A stretch of DNA of 64,000 nt from Pseudomonas sp. ERMR1:02 (GTDB lineage Bacteria; Pseudomonadota; Gammaproteobacteria; Pseudomonadales; Pseudomonadaceae), in contig NZ_NKJI01000009.1 of the NCBI RefSeq assembly GCF_002277815.1, forward strand, positions 62,001 to 126,000. Reading direction: 5' to 3'. Positions within the stretch are counted from its first letter, which is position 1. Each line of letters starts with the position of its first letter. This document shows positions 22,658-31,532 of the stretch, in pieces. A program made the translations under genes and the position numbers. The notes under the pieces were generated by a model that searched no databases, had not been told where the DNA came from, and worked only from the letters and a program-made list of their open reading frames with translations.

Positions 22658-24478
22658 ATGATGCCAATGCTCTCAGTACGACACCGCCGTGCGATTCGCC
22701 TGGCCAGCCACTTCATCGCGCCGTATCGCTTGCACGCGTTCGGTGCCTTGCTCGCGTTGATCGTCACGGCGGGCATCACCCTGTCCATGGGGCAGGGCAT
22801 TCGTCTGCTGGTGGATCAGGGCTTCATGACCCAGTCGCCGCACTTGCTCAACCAGTCCATCGGCTTGTTCATGCTGTTGGTGATCGGTCTGGCGGTTGGC
22901 ACTTTTGCGAGGTTTTACCTGGTGTCGTGGATCGGCGAGCGCTGCGTTGCCGACATCCGACGCCAGGTGTTCAATCATCTGATTTATTTGCATCCGGGCT
23001 TTTACGAAAACAACCGCAGCTCCGAGATCCAGTCACGACTGACCGCCGATACCACACTGCTGCAATCAGTGATTGGCTCTTCGCTGTCGCTGTTTCTGCG
23101 CAACTTGTTGATGGTGATCGGCGGGATCGTCCTGCTGTTTGTGACCAATCCCAAGCTCACCAGTATCGTGGTGGTCGCCTTGCCGCTGGTGATCGCGCCG
23201 ATCCTGATCTTCGGTCGCCGGGTGCGCAATCTGTCGCGCCTGAGTCAGGACCGGATCGCCGATATCGGCAGCTATGTCTCTGAAACCCTTGGCCAGATCA
23301 AGACCGTGCAGGCGTACAACCATCAAGGTCAGGACGAACAGCGTTTTGCCGTGACCGTAGAAGAGGCTTTCGATACCGCTCGCAAGCGTATTTTTCAGCG
23401 GGCCTGGTTGATTACCCTGGTCATCATCCTGGTGCTGGGCGCCGTGGGCGTCATGCTCTGGGTCGGCGGCATGGATGTGATTGCCGGGCGGATTTCCGCG
23501 GGTGAACTGGCGGCGTTTGTCTTCTATAGCCTGATCGTGGGGAGTGCGTTCGGCACCTTGAGTGAGGTGATCGGCGAATTGCAGCGCGCGGCAGGCGCGG
23601 CGGAGCGGATCGCCGAATTGTTGCGTTCGGAAAACATCATCCTGCCACCGACCACCGATCTGGTGAAGCTGCCCGCGCGGGTGAAGGGCAACCTGCTGCT
23701 GCAGGACGTGCGCTTTTCCTACCCGTCACGCCCCGAAAGCTATGCCGTCGATGGCTTGAATCTGTCGGTCAGGGCTGGCGAAACCCTGGCTCTAGTCGGC
23801 CCGTCCGGTGCCGGCAAGTCGACGGTGTATGACCTGTTGCTGCGTTTCTACGACCCTGCCCAAGGACGCATCCTGCTGGATGGCGTGCCACTGACCCGAC
23901 TTGATCCATTGGACCTGCGTCGCTGCTTCGCCCTGGTTTCGCAAACCCCGGCGCTGTTTTACGGCAGCATCGAAGACAACATCCGCTACGGCAATCCGAC
24001 GGCGACGTTGGCCGAGGTTCAGGAGGCGGCAAAAATTGCCTACGCCCACGACTTCATCCAAGCCTTGCCCAACGGTTACCAGACACATCTGGGTGACGGT
24101 GGCCTGGGCTTGTCCGGTGGCCAGCGCCAACGCCTGGCTATCGCCCGGGCGCTGCTGGTGGATGCCCCCATCCTGCTGCTCGACGAAGCCACCAGCGCCC
24201 TCGATGCCCAGAGCGAACACCTGATCCAGCAAGCCCTGCCAAGCCTGATGAAAAACCGCACTACGTTGGTCATCGCCCATCGTCTGGCCACGGTCAAAAA
24301 CGCCGATCGAATTGCGGTGATGGATCAAGGGAAATTGGTGGCTGTTGGTACACATCAGGAGCTTATCGCCAGCAATGCGCTGTATGCGCGGTTGGCGGCA
24401 TTGCAGTTTGCAGGAGCTGCCGAAGGCTGCGATCTTTTCGAATCAGCGGAAATCGGAAATGGCCATGACGCTCAGTAA
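22658..24478 (+). CDS. ABC exporter, fused permease and ATPase (MsbA/lipid A exporter-like)
   Basis: Type I ABC exporter half-transporter of about 606 residues. Six membrane helices (about 20-310) including the conserved loop YLHPGFYENNRSSEIQSRLT, then an ATPase with Walker A GPSGAGKST, signature LSGGQRQRLAIARALL, Walker B ILLLDEATSALD and the switch IAHRLATVKNADRI. Substrate cannot be read from sequence. The start is uncertain: ATGs at 22658, 22661 and 22667 and a GTG at 22631 are in frame. Not obviously in an operon. Confidence 0.9.
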   Translation: MMPMLSVRHRRAIRLASHFIAPYRLHAFGALLALIVTAGITLSMGQGIRLLVDQGFMTQSPHLLNQSIGLFMLLVIGLAVGTFARFYLVSWIGERCVADIRRQVFNHLIYLHPGFYENNRSSEIQSRLTADTTLLQSVIGSSLSLFLRNLLMVIGGIVLLFVTNPKLTSIVVVALPLVIAPILIFGRRVRNLSRLSQDRIADIGSYVSETLGQIKTVQAYNHQGQDEQRFAVTVEEAFDTARKRIFQRAWLITLVIILVLGAVGVMLWVGGMDVIAGRISAGELAAFVFYSLIVGSAFGTLSEVIGELQRAAGAAERIAELLRSENIILPPTTDLVKLPARVKGNLLLQDVRFSYPSRPESYAVDGLNLSVRAGETLALVGPSGAGKSTVYDLLLRFYDPAQGRILLDGVPLTRLDPLDLRRCFALVSQTPALFYGSIEDNIRYGNPTATLAEVQEAAKIAYAHDFIQALPNGYQTHLGDGGLGLSGGQRQRLAIARALLVDAPILLLDEATSALDAQSEHLIQQALPSLMKNRTTLVIAHRLATVKNADRIAVMDQGKLVAVGTHQELIASNALYARLAALQFAGAAEGCDLFESAEIGNGHDAQ

Positions 24479-24531
24479 AGCTGCCCGGTTCGGGCACTAT
24501 ATCGTCCTCAATCATGAGCCCGGATGAGGAT

Positions 24532-25604
24532 ATGAGCCGTTATCAACCACCACTGACCTTGACTACGAAAATGTTGTCGCTAATCGCTGAAATCAGCGAG
24601 CAGATCGGTCAGCTTACGGCTGTAGATGAGCGCCTGCAGACGCCTCAGTTACGTCGCGGTAATCGGATCCGAACGATTCAGGCTTCCTTGGCCATCGAGA
24701 ACAACACCCTCAGTATTGAACAGGTGACTGCAGTTCTGGCTGGGCAGCGAGTACTGGGGTTGCCTCGGGAAATCCAGGAAGTGCGTAATGCCTTTGCGGC
24801 CTACGACTCCATGCCGGATTGGCACCCGAGCAACCGCGCCGACTTGCTTCATGCCCATGAACTCTTGATGAGTGGATTGATTGACGATTGCGGGCGTTTT
24901 CGTCGAGCGGGTGGGGGTATCTACCGTGGCGATAAACTAGTCCATATGGCTCCACCTCCGAGTCGCGTTGTGCATTTGATTGAAGACTTGCTGGCATGGC
25001 TTGGCGATTCTGATTGGCATCCGCTGATCATCAGTTGCGTCTTCCATTACGAGTTCGAATTCATCCATCCCTTCGCCGACGGCAATGGACGCATGGGGCG
25101 TCTCTGGCAAACCCTCATACTTAGTCAGTGGCGACCAGTTTTGGCTTATTTGCCAGTCGAAGCAGTGATCCGAGAGCAGCAGGACGATTACTACGCGCAT
25201 TGTCAGCAGCGGATCAATTGGCTGAGTCGACACCTTTTGTCGAGTTCATGCTGCAAGCGTTGAGCATTGCGCTTAAAGAGGCAGTGCGAAGCGAACCTGT
25301 AACCGACCAAGTAACCGACCAAGTAACCGACCAAGTAACCGACCAAGTAACCGATCAAGTAACCGATCAAGTAACCGACCAAGTAGCGAAGCTGCTTTTG
25401 TCGCTCCGTGGAACCGGTCCAATGAAGGTAAGCGAGATGATGGTGGAGGTCGGATTAGCTCACAAGGCTACTTTTCGAGCTAACTATCTCAAGCCAGCAT
25501 TGGCTGCTGGCCTGATTGAAATGACCGATCCCGACTCGCCCCGCAGCCCGGTTCAACGCTATCTACTGACCGATTTTGGAAAGCAGGCGGTGGGCCGGTT
25601 GTAA
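24532..25604 (+). pseudogene. Fic-domain protein with VTDQ tandem repeat, frameshifted
   Basis: Fic proteins usually transfer AMP or another nucleotide moiety to target hydroxyls. The N-terminal frame has the inhibitory-helix-like segment QASLAIENNTLS and the full active-site motif HPFADGNGRMGRLW, with the catalytic histidine. The second frame gives LSAADQLAESTPFVEFMLQA, seven VTDQ repeats and a C-terminal winged-helix-like domain. One C is missing near 25194. Restored length is about 357 residues from the ATG at 24532; an ATG six codons earlier is also open. Both parts look intact, so a sequencing error is likely. Confidence 0.8.
25299..25382 (+). repeat. 12-bp coding tandem repeat, seven units
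   Basis: Seven direct copies of GTAACCGACCAA, two of them with one C-to-T change (GTAACCGATCAA). Each unit encodes VTDQ, so copy-number change stays in frame. It forms the linker between the Fic domain and the C-terminal helical domain. Confidence 0.95.
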
Positions 25605-25624
25605 TCGGTCTAGCTGTCTGAACA

Positions 25625-25656
25625 AAAATGCCCGCATTCTCGATGCGGGCATTTTT
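25625..25656. terminator. Bidirectional terminator between fic and slt
   Basis: AAATGCCCGCAT and ATGCGGGCATTT arms with a TCTCG loop, A and T tracts on both sides, between two converging genes. Confidence 0.85.
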
Positions 25657-25713
25657 CTTACAGCCATGAAGGACTGCTTGCAGCTAGAGGCTTAGAGCTT
25701 GCCGCTGCCGTTC

Positions 25714-27642
25714 TTATTGATCATCAAAATACCGCTCATGCCAATCCACCAGCGGTTGCGGTGAGTTGAGTTTCTGGCCGTAAATCACCGAGTAGGACAA
25801 CACGTTCTGCACGTACTGACGGGTTTCGTCGAACGGAATGCTTTCCACCCATACGTCGAAACTCAAATGATCAGCGCCGCGCAGCCACTGGCGGACACGG
25901 CCGGGGCCGGCGTTGTAGGCGGCGGAGGCGAGGACGCGGTTGCCGTTGAACTGGCTGTGGACCTGGCTCAGGTACGCCGCACCGAGCTGGATGTTCTTGT
26001 CCGGTTCGAACAACTGCTGCGGCGAGGCATACGGAATGCTGAACTTGCGCGCAGTTTCCTTGGCGGTGCCGGGCATCAGTTGCATCAAGCCTGACGCACC
26101 GACACCGGAGCGGGCGTCGTCCATGAAGGCGCTTTCCTGGCGGGTGATGGCGAACACCCAGCTCGAATGCAGGCCACGGACTTTGGCTTCGCGGACCAGG
26201 ACTTCGCGGTGAGCCATCGGGAAGCGGATGTCCAGGTCATCCCAGTACTGCGCCTGGCTGATGGTGCGAATCGCCGGGAAATACCATTTCAGGTCGTAGG
26301 CCAGTTTCGCCTGGGCGACCATTTCGTCGCGGCTGAAGTGCCGGCTGACGTGGTACCACTCGCGGCGACCGTCGACGATCTGCCCTCGCGCATGGAACTC
26401 CAGGGCGCGGCGTACGCCAGGCGTGTTGCGTACTTTATTGATAGTCGCCTGGCTCAGCACCAGCGGCTTGTTGACCAGCGAATAGGGCGACTGCGAACGA
26501 TCGGCGGCAAGGAAGCCATAGAAGTCACGCTCGCGAGCAAGGCTCTTATAGAGAGTTTGCGCTTGGGGATTCTGTGGTTGTGCCAGTTCCAGGCTGCGGG
26601 CCTGCCAATAGCGCCAGCGGTTGGTGGTGGCGAGGTCCTGGGGCAGGCGGCGAGTCAACTGATAGGCATCGTCCCAGCGAGCCAGGCGCAAGAGCAGGCG
26701 CAGGCGCCATTCGGACACGGTGTTGTCGCGCAATTCCGGGTCGTATTTGGTCATCACGTCCAGCGCGCGGCTGTCGAAACGACGTGCGAGGGTAAGGCCG
26801 ATTTCACGGGCGATCGCCACTTTTTCGTCGCGTGAGAAGTGCATGCTGCTGGCATAGCCGTCGAGCAGGTCCATGGCCTTGTCCGGGTCCTGGCGGGCGA
26901 AGCGGCGCAGGCCAAGGCTGACGATGTCCGACATCGGTTCGTCAGCTGGAGTGAAGCGCGACGGCTGGTTGAGCAGTTCGGGTTTTTGCGCGACATCGAT
27001 CAACAGGCGACCGCGAGGGGCGAGGGTGTTTAGACCGTTCACCAGGCTGATGGCCAGCGGATAGTTGCGCTCCTGGGCGGCGAGCTTGGTGCGTTCCCAG
27101 CGTTTTTGCTCGGTCAACTGGCCTTCGGCGGCCCACATTCCGAACAATGCATCGCAGGCCTCGGGTTGGGATTTACCGGTCAGCCAGAGCTTGTTGGCGT
27201 TGGCGTAACCTTCGGTCTTGAGATTGTGACTGATCTGATACTGCGCATTCAGGCAGTCCAGTTCAGTGAAATTCATTTTGGGGTCGTAATATTTGACGAA
27301 GGTCGCCCATTCGCCGCGATCGGCCAGCCAGCGCAACCAGCGCAGTTTCATCCAGTTGGCCTGGGGCAGGTCTCCGTGTTCGGCGAGAAATTTTTCGATT
27401 TCGGCATTGCTCGCGGTTTTCAGGCGCGCGGTCAGTTCGTCATACGCCAGATACGGTTCCAGCGGATAGTCGGCCAAGGCCTGGCTGTAACGGAAATAAG
27501 GGCCGGTATCGCCCTTGGCCAGGGCGCGCTTGGCCTCATCGTAGTACTGGCGTTGGGTGGACAGGTCCACCGCCTGGGCGGATTGAACGGCAGCGGCAGA
27601 AAGTAAAAAACAGGATAAAAACTTGAAGAGGCGACTGCGCAT
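25714..27642 (-). CDS. slt: Soluble lytic murein transglycosylase
   Basis: Periplasmic enzyme cutting peptidoglycan with 1,6-anhydro product. 642 residues: signal peptide (MRSRLFKFLSCFLLSAAAVQ, cut near AQA-VD), a long alpha-superhelical U domain, and a C-terminal lysozyme-like domain with catalytic Glu503 in RQESAF, then GLMQLMPGTAKETA and AAYNAGPGRVRQW. Ends 17 residues after the conserved YGQKL. Divergent from uup, as in P. aeruginosa. Confidence 0.96.
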   Translation of the reverse strand: MRSRLFKFLSCFLLSAAAVQSAQAVDLSTQRQYYDEAKRALAKGDTGPYFRYSQALADYPLEPYLAYDELTARLKTASNAEIEKFLAEHGDLPQANWMKLRWLRWLADRGEWATFVKYYDPKMNFTELDCLNAQYQISHNLKTEGYANANKLWLTGKSQPEACDALFGMWAAEGQLTEQKRWERTKLAAQERNYPLAISLVNGLNTLAPRGRLLIDVAQKPELLNQPSRFTPADEPMSDIVSLGLRRFARQDPDKAMDLLDGYASSMHFSRDEKVAIAREIGLTLARRFDSRALDVMTKYDPELRDNTVSEWRLRLLLRLARWDDAYQLTRRLPQDLATTNRWRYWQARSLELAQPQNPQAQTLYKSLARERDFYGFLAADRSQSPYSLVNKPLVLSQATINKVRNTPGVRRALEFHARGQIVDGRREWYHVSRHFSRDEMVAQAKLAYDLKWYFPAIRTISQAQYWDDLDIRFPMAHREVLVREAKVRGLHSSWVFAITRQESAFMDDARSGVGASGLMQLMPGTAKETARKFSIPYASPQQLFEPDKNIQLGAAYLSQVHSQFNGNRVLASAAYNAGPGRVRQWLRGADHLSFDVWVESIPFDETRQYVQNVLSYSVIYGQKLNSPQPLVDWHERYFDDQ

Positions 27643-27854
27643 GAGACGTCCGGACAGAAAATCATGACAAGTGCTGGCGATGCCTGCACTGAATTATCCG
27701 TAGCTTAGCCTTTTGCCAGCAGCGGGCGAAAGGTTTGCGGAGCTGTCTGCATCAGTTCGCAACATTTGTAGTGCAGAGTGCTCCGACTGTGAAATTGCCG
27801 GCCTTCTGAAGCCTCTATTCAGGTAGAATGCGCGCCCGGTTTTTGGAGAAGCTC

Positions 27855-29774
27855 ATGACCCTGCTCAAATTCAGCGATGTGTCCCTTGCTTTCGGCGCTA
27901 TGCCGTTGTTGGACAAGGTGTCCTGGCAGATCGCCCGTGGAGAGCGGGTGTGCATCATCGGCCGTAACGGCACTGGCAAGTCCAGCATGATGAAGCTCGT
28001 CAAGGGCGACCAGAAGCCCGATGACGGCTCCGTTTGGCGCGCACCCGGGCTCAAGATCGGCGAATTGCCGCAAGAATTGCCGGTAGCCGACGAGCGGACA
28101 GTGTTCGATGTCGTGGCCGAAGGCCTGGACGGTGTCGGTGCGTTGCTTGCCCAATACCACCACCTGAGCCAGAACATCGTTACCGATGCCGACCTGGACA
28201 AGCTGATGCATGTTCAGCACGACCTCGAAGCCCGCGATGGCTGGCGTTTGCAAACCCTGGTCGACAGCACCCTCAGCCGCTTGCAATTGCCGGCCGACAA
28301 GACCCTCGCCGAACTGTCCGGCGGCTGGCGTCGTCGCGTCCTGTTGGCCCAGGCACTGGTGTCCGAGCCAGATCTGCTGCTGCTCGACGAACCGACCAAC
28401 CACCTGGATATCGGTGCGATCGCCTGGCTCGAAGAAGCGCTGAAGGATTTCCAGGGCGCCGTGCTGTTTATCACGCACGACCGTTCCTTCCTGCAAAACC
28501 TGGCAACCCGCATCCTTGAACTGGATCGTGGTGGGCTGATCGACTGGAACGGCGACTACGCCAGTTTCCTGGTGCATAAAGAGGCCGAACTGGCCGCCGA
28601 AGCGACCGCGAACGCGCTGTTCGACAAGCGACTGGCCCAGGAAGAAGTGTGGATCCGCCAGGGCATCAAGGCCCGGCGTACCCGTAACGAAGGTCGCGTT
28701 CGCGCACTCAAGGCCCTGCGCGTCGAGCGCAGCGAGCGTCGTGAGCGCACCGGCAAGGCCAACATTCAGCTGGATACCGCCGACAAGTCCGGCAAGCAGG
28801 TGATGGTCCTCGAGAATGTGAGCTTCGCTCACCCGGGCGGGCCGTTCCTGATCAAGGACTTCTCCATGGTGTTGCAGCGCGGCGACCGTATCGGCCTGCT
28901 CGGCGCCAACGGCACCGGCAAGACCACGCTGCTGAAACTGATGCTCAGCGGCTTGCAGCCAACCAGCGGCAAGGTGGAAGAGGGCACGCGTATTGATGTC
29001 GCCTACTTTGACCAGTTGCGCCATCAGCTGGATCTGGAAAAAACCGTGATCGATAACGTCGCCGAAGGTCGCGACTTCATCGATATCGACGGCCAGAGCC
29101 GCCATGTGTTGAGCTACCTGGGCGACTTCCTGTTCAGCCCGCAGCGTGCCCGCACGCCGGTCAAGGCGCTGTCCGGTGGTGAGCGTGCCCGTCTGTTGCT
29201 GGCCAAGCTGTTCAGCAAACCGGCGAACCTGCTGGTCCTCGACGAACCGACCAACGACCTCGACGTCGAAACGCTCGAGCTGCTGGAAGAGGTCTTGCTG
29301 ACCTTCAACGGCACCGTGCTGATGGTTAGTCACGACCGGGCATTCCTCGACAACGTGGTCACCAGCACCTTGGTCTTCGAAGGCGAAGGCCAGGTTCGCG
29401 AATACGTCGGCGGTTACCAGGACTGGCTGCGTCAGGGCGGCTCGCCGCGCCTGCTGGGCGTGACCGAGAGCAAGTCCGGCAAGGCCGACCTGAACTCTGC
29501 TGTGGTCAAGGCAGAGCCTGCGCCTGTCGCGGCAGCCGTCGATGCGCCAGTGGCGAAGAAGAAACTCAGTTACAAATTGCAGCGCGAGCTGGAAGCATTG
29601 CCAGGGCAGATCGAAGCCATGGAGCAGCAGATCGTTGCGGTGGAAGCGCAGATGGCGGATGCCGGTTTCTACCTGCGTCCGGCTGCGGAGACCGCTGCGG
29701 TGATCGCTCAGCTGGCACAGTTGCAGGCTGAGCACGACGTGATGGTCGAGCGCTGGGCCGAACTGGATGCTTGA
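27855..29774 (+). CDS. uup: ABC-F ATPase Uup
   Basis: Soluble ribosome-associated ABC-F protein with two ATPase domains and no membrane part. 639 residues: first domain GRNGTGKSSM, LSGGWRRRV, LLLLDEPTNHLD; linker with many Arg and Glu residues; second domain GANGTGKTTLL, LSGGERARLLL, LLVLDEPTNDLD; then a C-terminal coiled coil (KKKLSYKLQRELEALPGQIE) that marks Uup among ABC-F proteins. The ATG after GGAGAAGCTC is preferred to the open frame nine codons earlier. Confidence 0.95.
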   Translation: MTLLKFSDVSLAFGAMPLLDKVSWQIARGERVCIIGRNGTGKSSMMKLVKGDQKPDDGSVWRAPGLKIGELPQELPVADERTVFDVVAEGLDGVGALLAQYHHLSQNIVTDADLDKLMHVQHDLEARDGWRLQTLVDSTLSRLQLPADKTLAELSGGWRRRVLLAQALVSEPDLLLLDEPTNHLDIGAIAWLEEALKDFQGAVLFITHDRSFLQNLATRILELDRGGLIDWNGDYASFLVHKEAELAAEATANALFDKRLAQEEVWIRQGIKARRTRNEGRVRALKALRVERSERRERTGKANIQLDTADKSGKQVMVLENVSFAHPGGPFLIKDFSMVLQRGDRIGLLGANGTGKTTLLKLMLSGLQPTSGKVEEGTRIDVAYFDQLRHQLDLEKTVIDNVAEGRDFIDIDGQSRHVLSYLGDFLFSPQRARTPVKALSGGERARLLLAKLFSKPANLLVLDEPTNDLDVETLELLEEVLLTFNGTVLMVSHDRAFLDNVVTSTLVFEGEGQVREYVGGYQDWLRQGGSPRLLGVTESKSGKADLNSAVVKAEPAPVAAAVDAPVAKKKLSYKLQRELEALPGQIEAMEQQIVAVEAQMADAGFYLRPAAETAAVIAQLAQLQAEHDVMVERWAELDA

Positions 29775-29787
29775 TTGATCTTGCTAT

Positions 29788-29825
29788 AAAAAAGCCCGGC
29801 ATTCAGGGATGAATGCCGGGCTTTT
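29788..29825 (+). terminator. Terminator of uup
   Basis: AAAGCCCGGCATTC and GAATGCCGGGCTTT arms, short loop, T tract. 14 bases after the uup stop. Confidence 0.85.
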
Positions 29826-29845
29826 CATATGTAATCCGATCAATT

Positions 29846-29952
29846 CCCTGTAGGAGCGAGCTCGCTCGCGATGAACCTGAGAGCACCGCGGGGTGTCAGG
29901 CTTCCCGCGTTATCGTTGACGACCATCGCGAGCGAGCTCGCTCCTACAGGGA
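29846..29952. repeat. REPIN-like inverted repeat
   Basis: CCCTGTAGGAGCGAGCTCGC and its complement 107 bases apart end to end. Between uup and the converging universal stress gene. Confidence 0.85.
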
Positions 29953-29961
29953 GCGGTGCTG

Positions 29962-30402
29962 TCAGTTTTTGCTTTGCAGGCGAACCGCCAGCACATCGCA
30001 AGGTGCGCCGTGCAGCACATCATTAGCGGTAGAGCCCAGCAGCAATGCCAGGCCATGCCGGCCGTGACTGCCCACCACGATCATGTCGCACCCTTGCTCC
30101 TTGGCCAGGTGGTGAATTTCCTGGCGTGGCTGGCCGTAGGTCAGGTGGCTGTATTCCCTGGAGAGCTCCGGATATTTCACAATCAGCCGGTCGAGGCGCT
30201 CCTTGGCCTGATCGAACTGCTGTTGTTGCAGTTGTGACAGGTCCATCGGCACGTCGCCACCAAAGGCCATGGCCATCGGCTCGACAATGTGCACCAGGGA
30301 CAATTTCGCGCCATTGCTAACCGACAGTTCGCGAGCACGGTGGATTACAGGGTCGCACTCTTCGGTTAGATCTACAGCGACCAGAATGTGGTTGTAGGGC
30401 AT
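29962..30402 (-). CDS. uspA: Universal stress protein, UspA family
   Basis: 146-residue cytoplasmic protein with one Usp fold. It starts MPYNHILVAVDLTEE and has the ATP-binding loop GSHGRHGLALLLGSTANDVL near the C-terminus, so it should be an ATP-binding member. AGGAG lies about 10 bases before the ATG. In P. aeruginosa the equivalent gene (PA3017, from memory) sits in the same slot between uup and fadB. Usp proteins are commonly induced by oxygen limitation, but no ANR box is clear here. Confidence 0.92.
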   Translation of the reverse strand: MPYNHILVAVDLTEECDPVIHRARELSVSNGAKLSLVHIVEPMAMAFGGDVPMDLSQLQQQQFDQAKERLDRLIVKYPELSREYSHLTYGQPRQEIHHLAKEQGCDMIVVGSHGRHGLALLLGSTANDVLHGAPCDVLAVRLQSKN

Positions 30403-30506
30403 GAGGTGCTACTCCTGAGGAATGCAATATTGGTAAGTATGGCTGGTTTCAAGCGCATTGGTTCCAAAGTGGCGCAATGCGCTCATTCAAAATCGGGAGT
30501 ACAGAT

Positions 30507-30944
30507 ATGACGGTCTGGATAGTGGTGTCAATCCTGCTGGTGGTGCTCAGCCCCCTGGCGTGGTTGCGACCGTCCCGCCACCAGAGTGGCCGCATGGCCC
30601 TGCGCATGGAGGCGCGACGCATCGGGCTGGCCATGCAACTGGCGCCTCAGGAATGGCCGCACTGGCTCGGTCAGGAGCCGCCAAACCCTTGTGCGCAATA
30701 CCATCGACCACGACGTGGCACTCAGCCTGTCTGCTGGAGTTACTGGCAAAAATCACCGGGTTTGTGGGTGAATCAGTGGCAGGAAACCTGCGAGGATCGA
30801 GCGCTGCTCAATCATTTCGAAAAATTGCCGGACAACGTCTACAAGGTCGAAGCCGACAAGCAAATGATCACCTTGTATTGGGGCGAAAAGGGCGAAGCCG
30901 AAGTGTTGCAACACATCGATGCCACCCTCAAAGCCCTCGCCTGA
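30507..30944 (+). CDS. Small membrane-anchored hypothetical protein
   Basis: 145 residues: one N-terminal membrane helix (TVWIVVSILLVVLSPLAWL), then a soluble domain with two cysteines (PCAQYH, PVCWSYW) and many tryptophans. CGGGAG lies nine bases upstream of the ATG. No family recognised. It stands divergent from the universal stress gene. A REPIN follows directly. Confidence 0.75.
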   Translation: MTVWIVVSILLVVLSPLAWLRPSRHQSGRMALRMEARRIGLAMQLAPQEWPHWLGQEPPNPCAQYHRPRRGTQPVCWSYWQKSPGLWVNQWQETCEDRALLNHFEKLPDNVYKVEADKQMITLYWGEKGEAEVLQHIDATLKALA

Positions 30945-30954
30945 AAAAACGATT

Positions 30955-31032
30955 CCCTGTAGGAGCGAGGCTTGCCCGCGAAGGCGTCGTACCTGACACA
31001 CCGCCTTCGCGGGCAAGCCTCGCTCCTACAGG
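30955..31032. repeat. REPIN-like inverted repeat
   Basis: CCCTGTAGGAGCGAGGCTTG and complementary right arm, 78 bases in all, ten bases behind the preceding gene. Confidence 0.85.
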
Positions 31033-31532
31033 TTTTTCGCGCCCAATAAAAAGCCCGACAACTTCATCGGGCGGGGATTGGCCAGGCAGGCCGGTAATTC
31101 GGTTTGGGCTGATCTTGCGCTTGGCATTCGCCAAAAGCGTTCAAATGTTCCCTGAGGTTCCGCCAGCGTAGCTTGTTAAACACAGGCTGCAGTGAATTAG
31201 GGCGACTTTTCTAATGATTGATCCTATGAATGTATATACATGCAGCCGCGTGTTGCAGGCCTTCGTCTTACTGAAATGACCGCAAAGTCTCATTTCAACC
31301 CGCATTTTGGGCGATTGACAATTGTCGGAAATTCCGTGAAGGTGGCGTACCCAAATCAAACGGGCGTATGAATTGAGCGTTTGTTTCGAAAAACGCTCTT
31401 ACAGAATCCCGACTATCGCGTTGGCGGGTGTGCCGGGTGGATAGGCGTAGCATTGACGATTGACGTCCCTGCCCAGCCATTCGCCTGCGTCCGACGTGTA
31501 CTGTTCAGCTTCCATATCGTGGAGATCAGTTG
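31033..31532. other. Long non-coding region upstream of fadB
   Basis: About 500 bases without a supported gene, noticeably more AT-rich than its surroundings. It holds a hairpin with GCCCGA arms (31053-31072), a GACAATTGTC palindrome (31317-31326) and the 24-base palindrome at 31375-31398. Likely the fadBA regulatory region; a small RNA cannot be excluded. Confidence 0.5.
31375..31398. promoter_or_regulatory. Palindromic operator candidate for fadBA
   Basis: Perfect arms GAGCGTTT and AAACGCTC separated by eight bases (GTTTCGAA), about 135 bases before fadB. Contains GTTTG/GTTTC half-sites like those of PsrA operators, whose gene psrA lies 9 kb away. PsrA control of fadBA is known in Pseudomonas; the site itself is an inference. 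Confidence 0.4.

Noticed and set aside
25299-25382. CRISPR-like direct repeats
   Set aside because: Units are contiguous 12-mers without spacers, in frame, and encode VTDQ inside a Fic protein.
27819-29735. Minus-strand open frame of 638 codons
   Set aside because: It lies entirely opposite uup, has low-complexity Q/H/V-rich composition typical of antisense frames in GC-rich genes, and no recognisable motifs.
31053-31072. Hairpin with GCCCGA arms as a terminator
   Set aside because: The T tract is on the minus strand, but no minus-strand gene ends here; kept only as part of the fadB upstream region.
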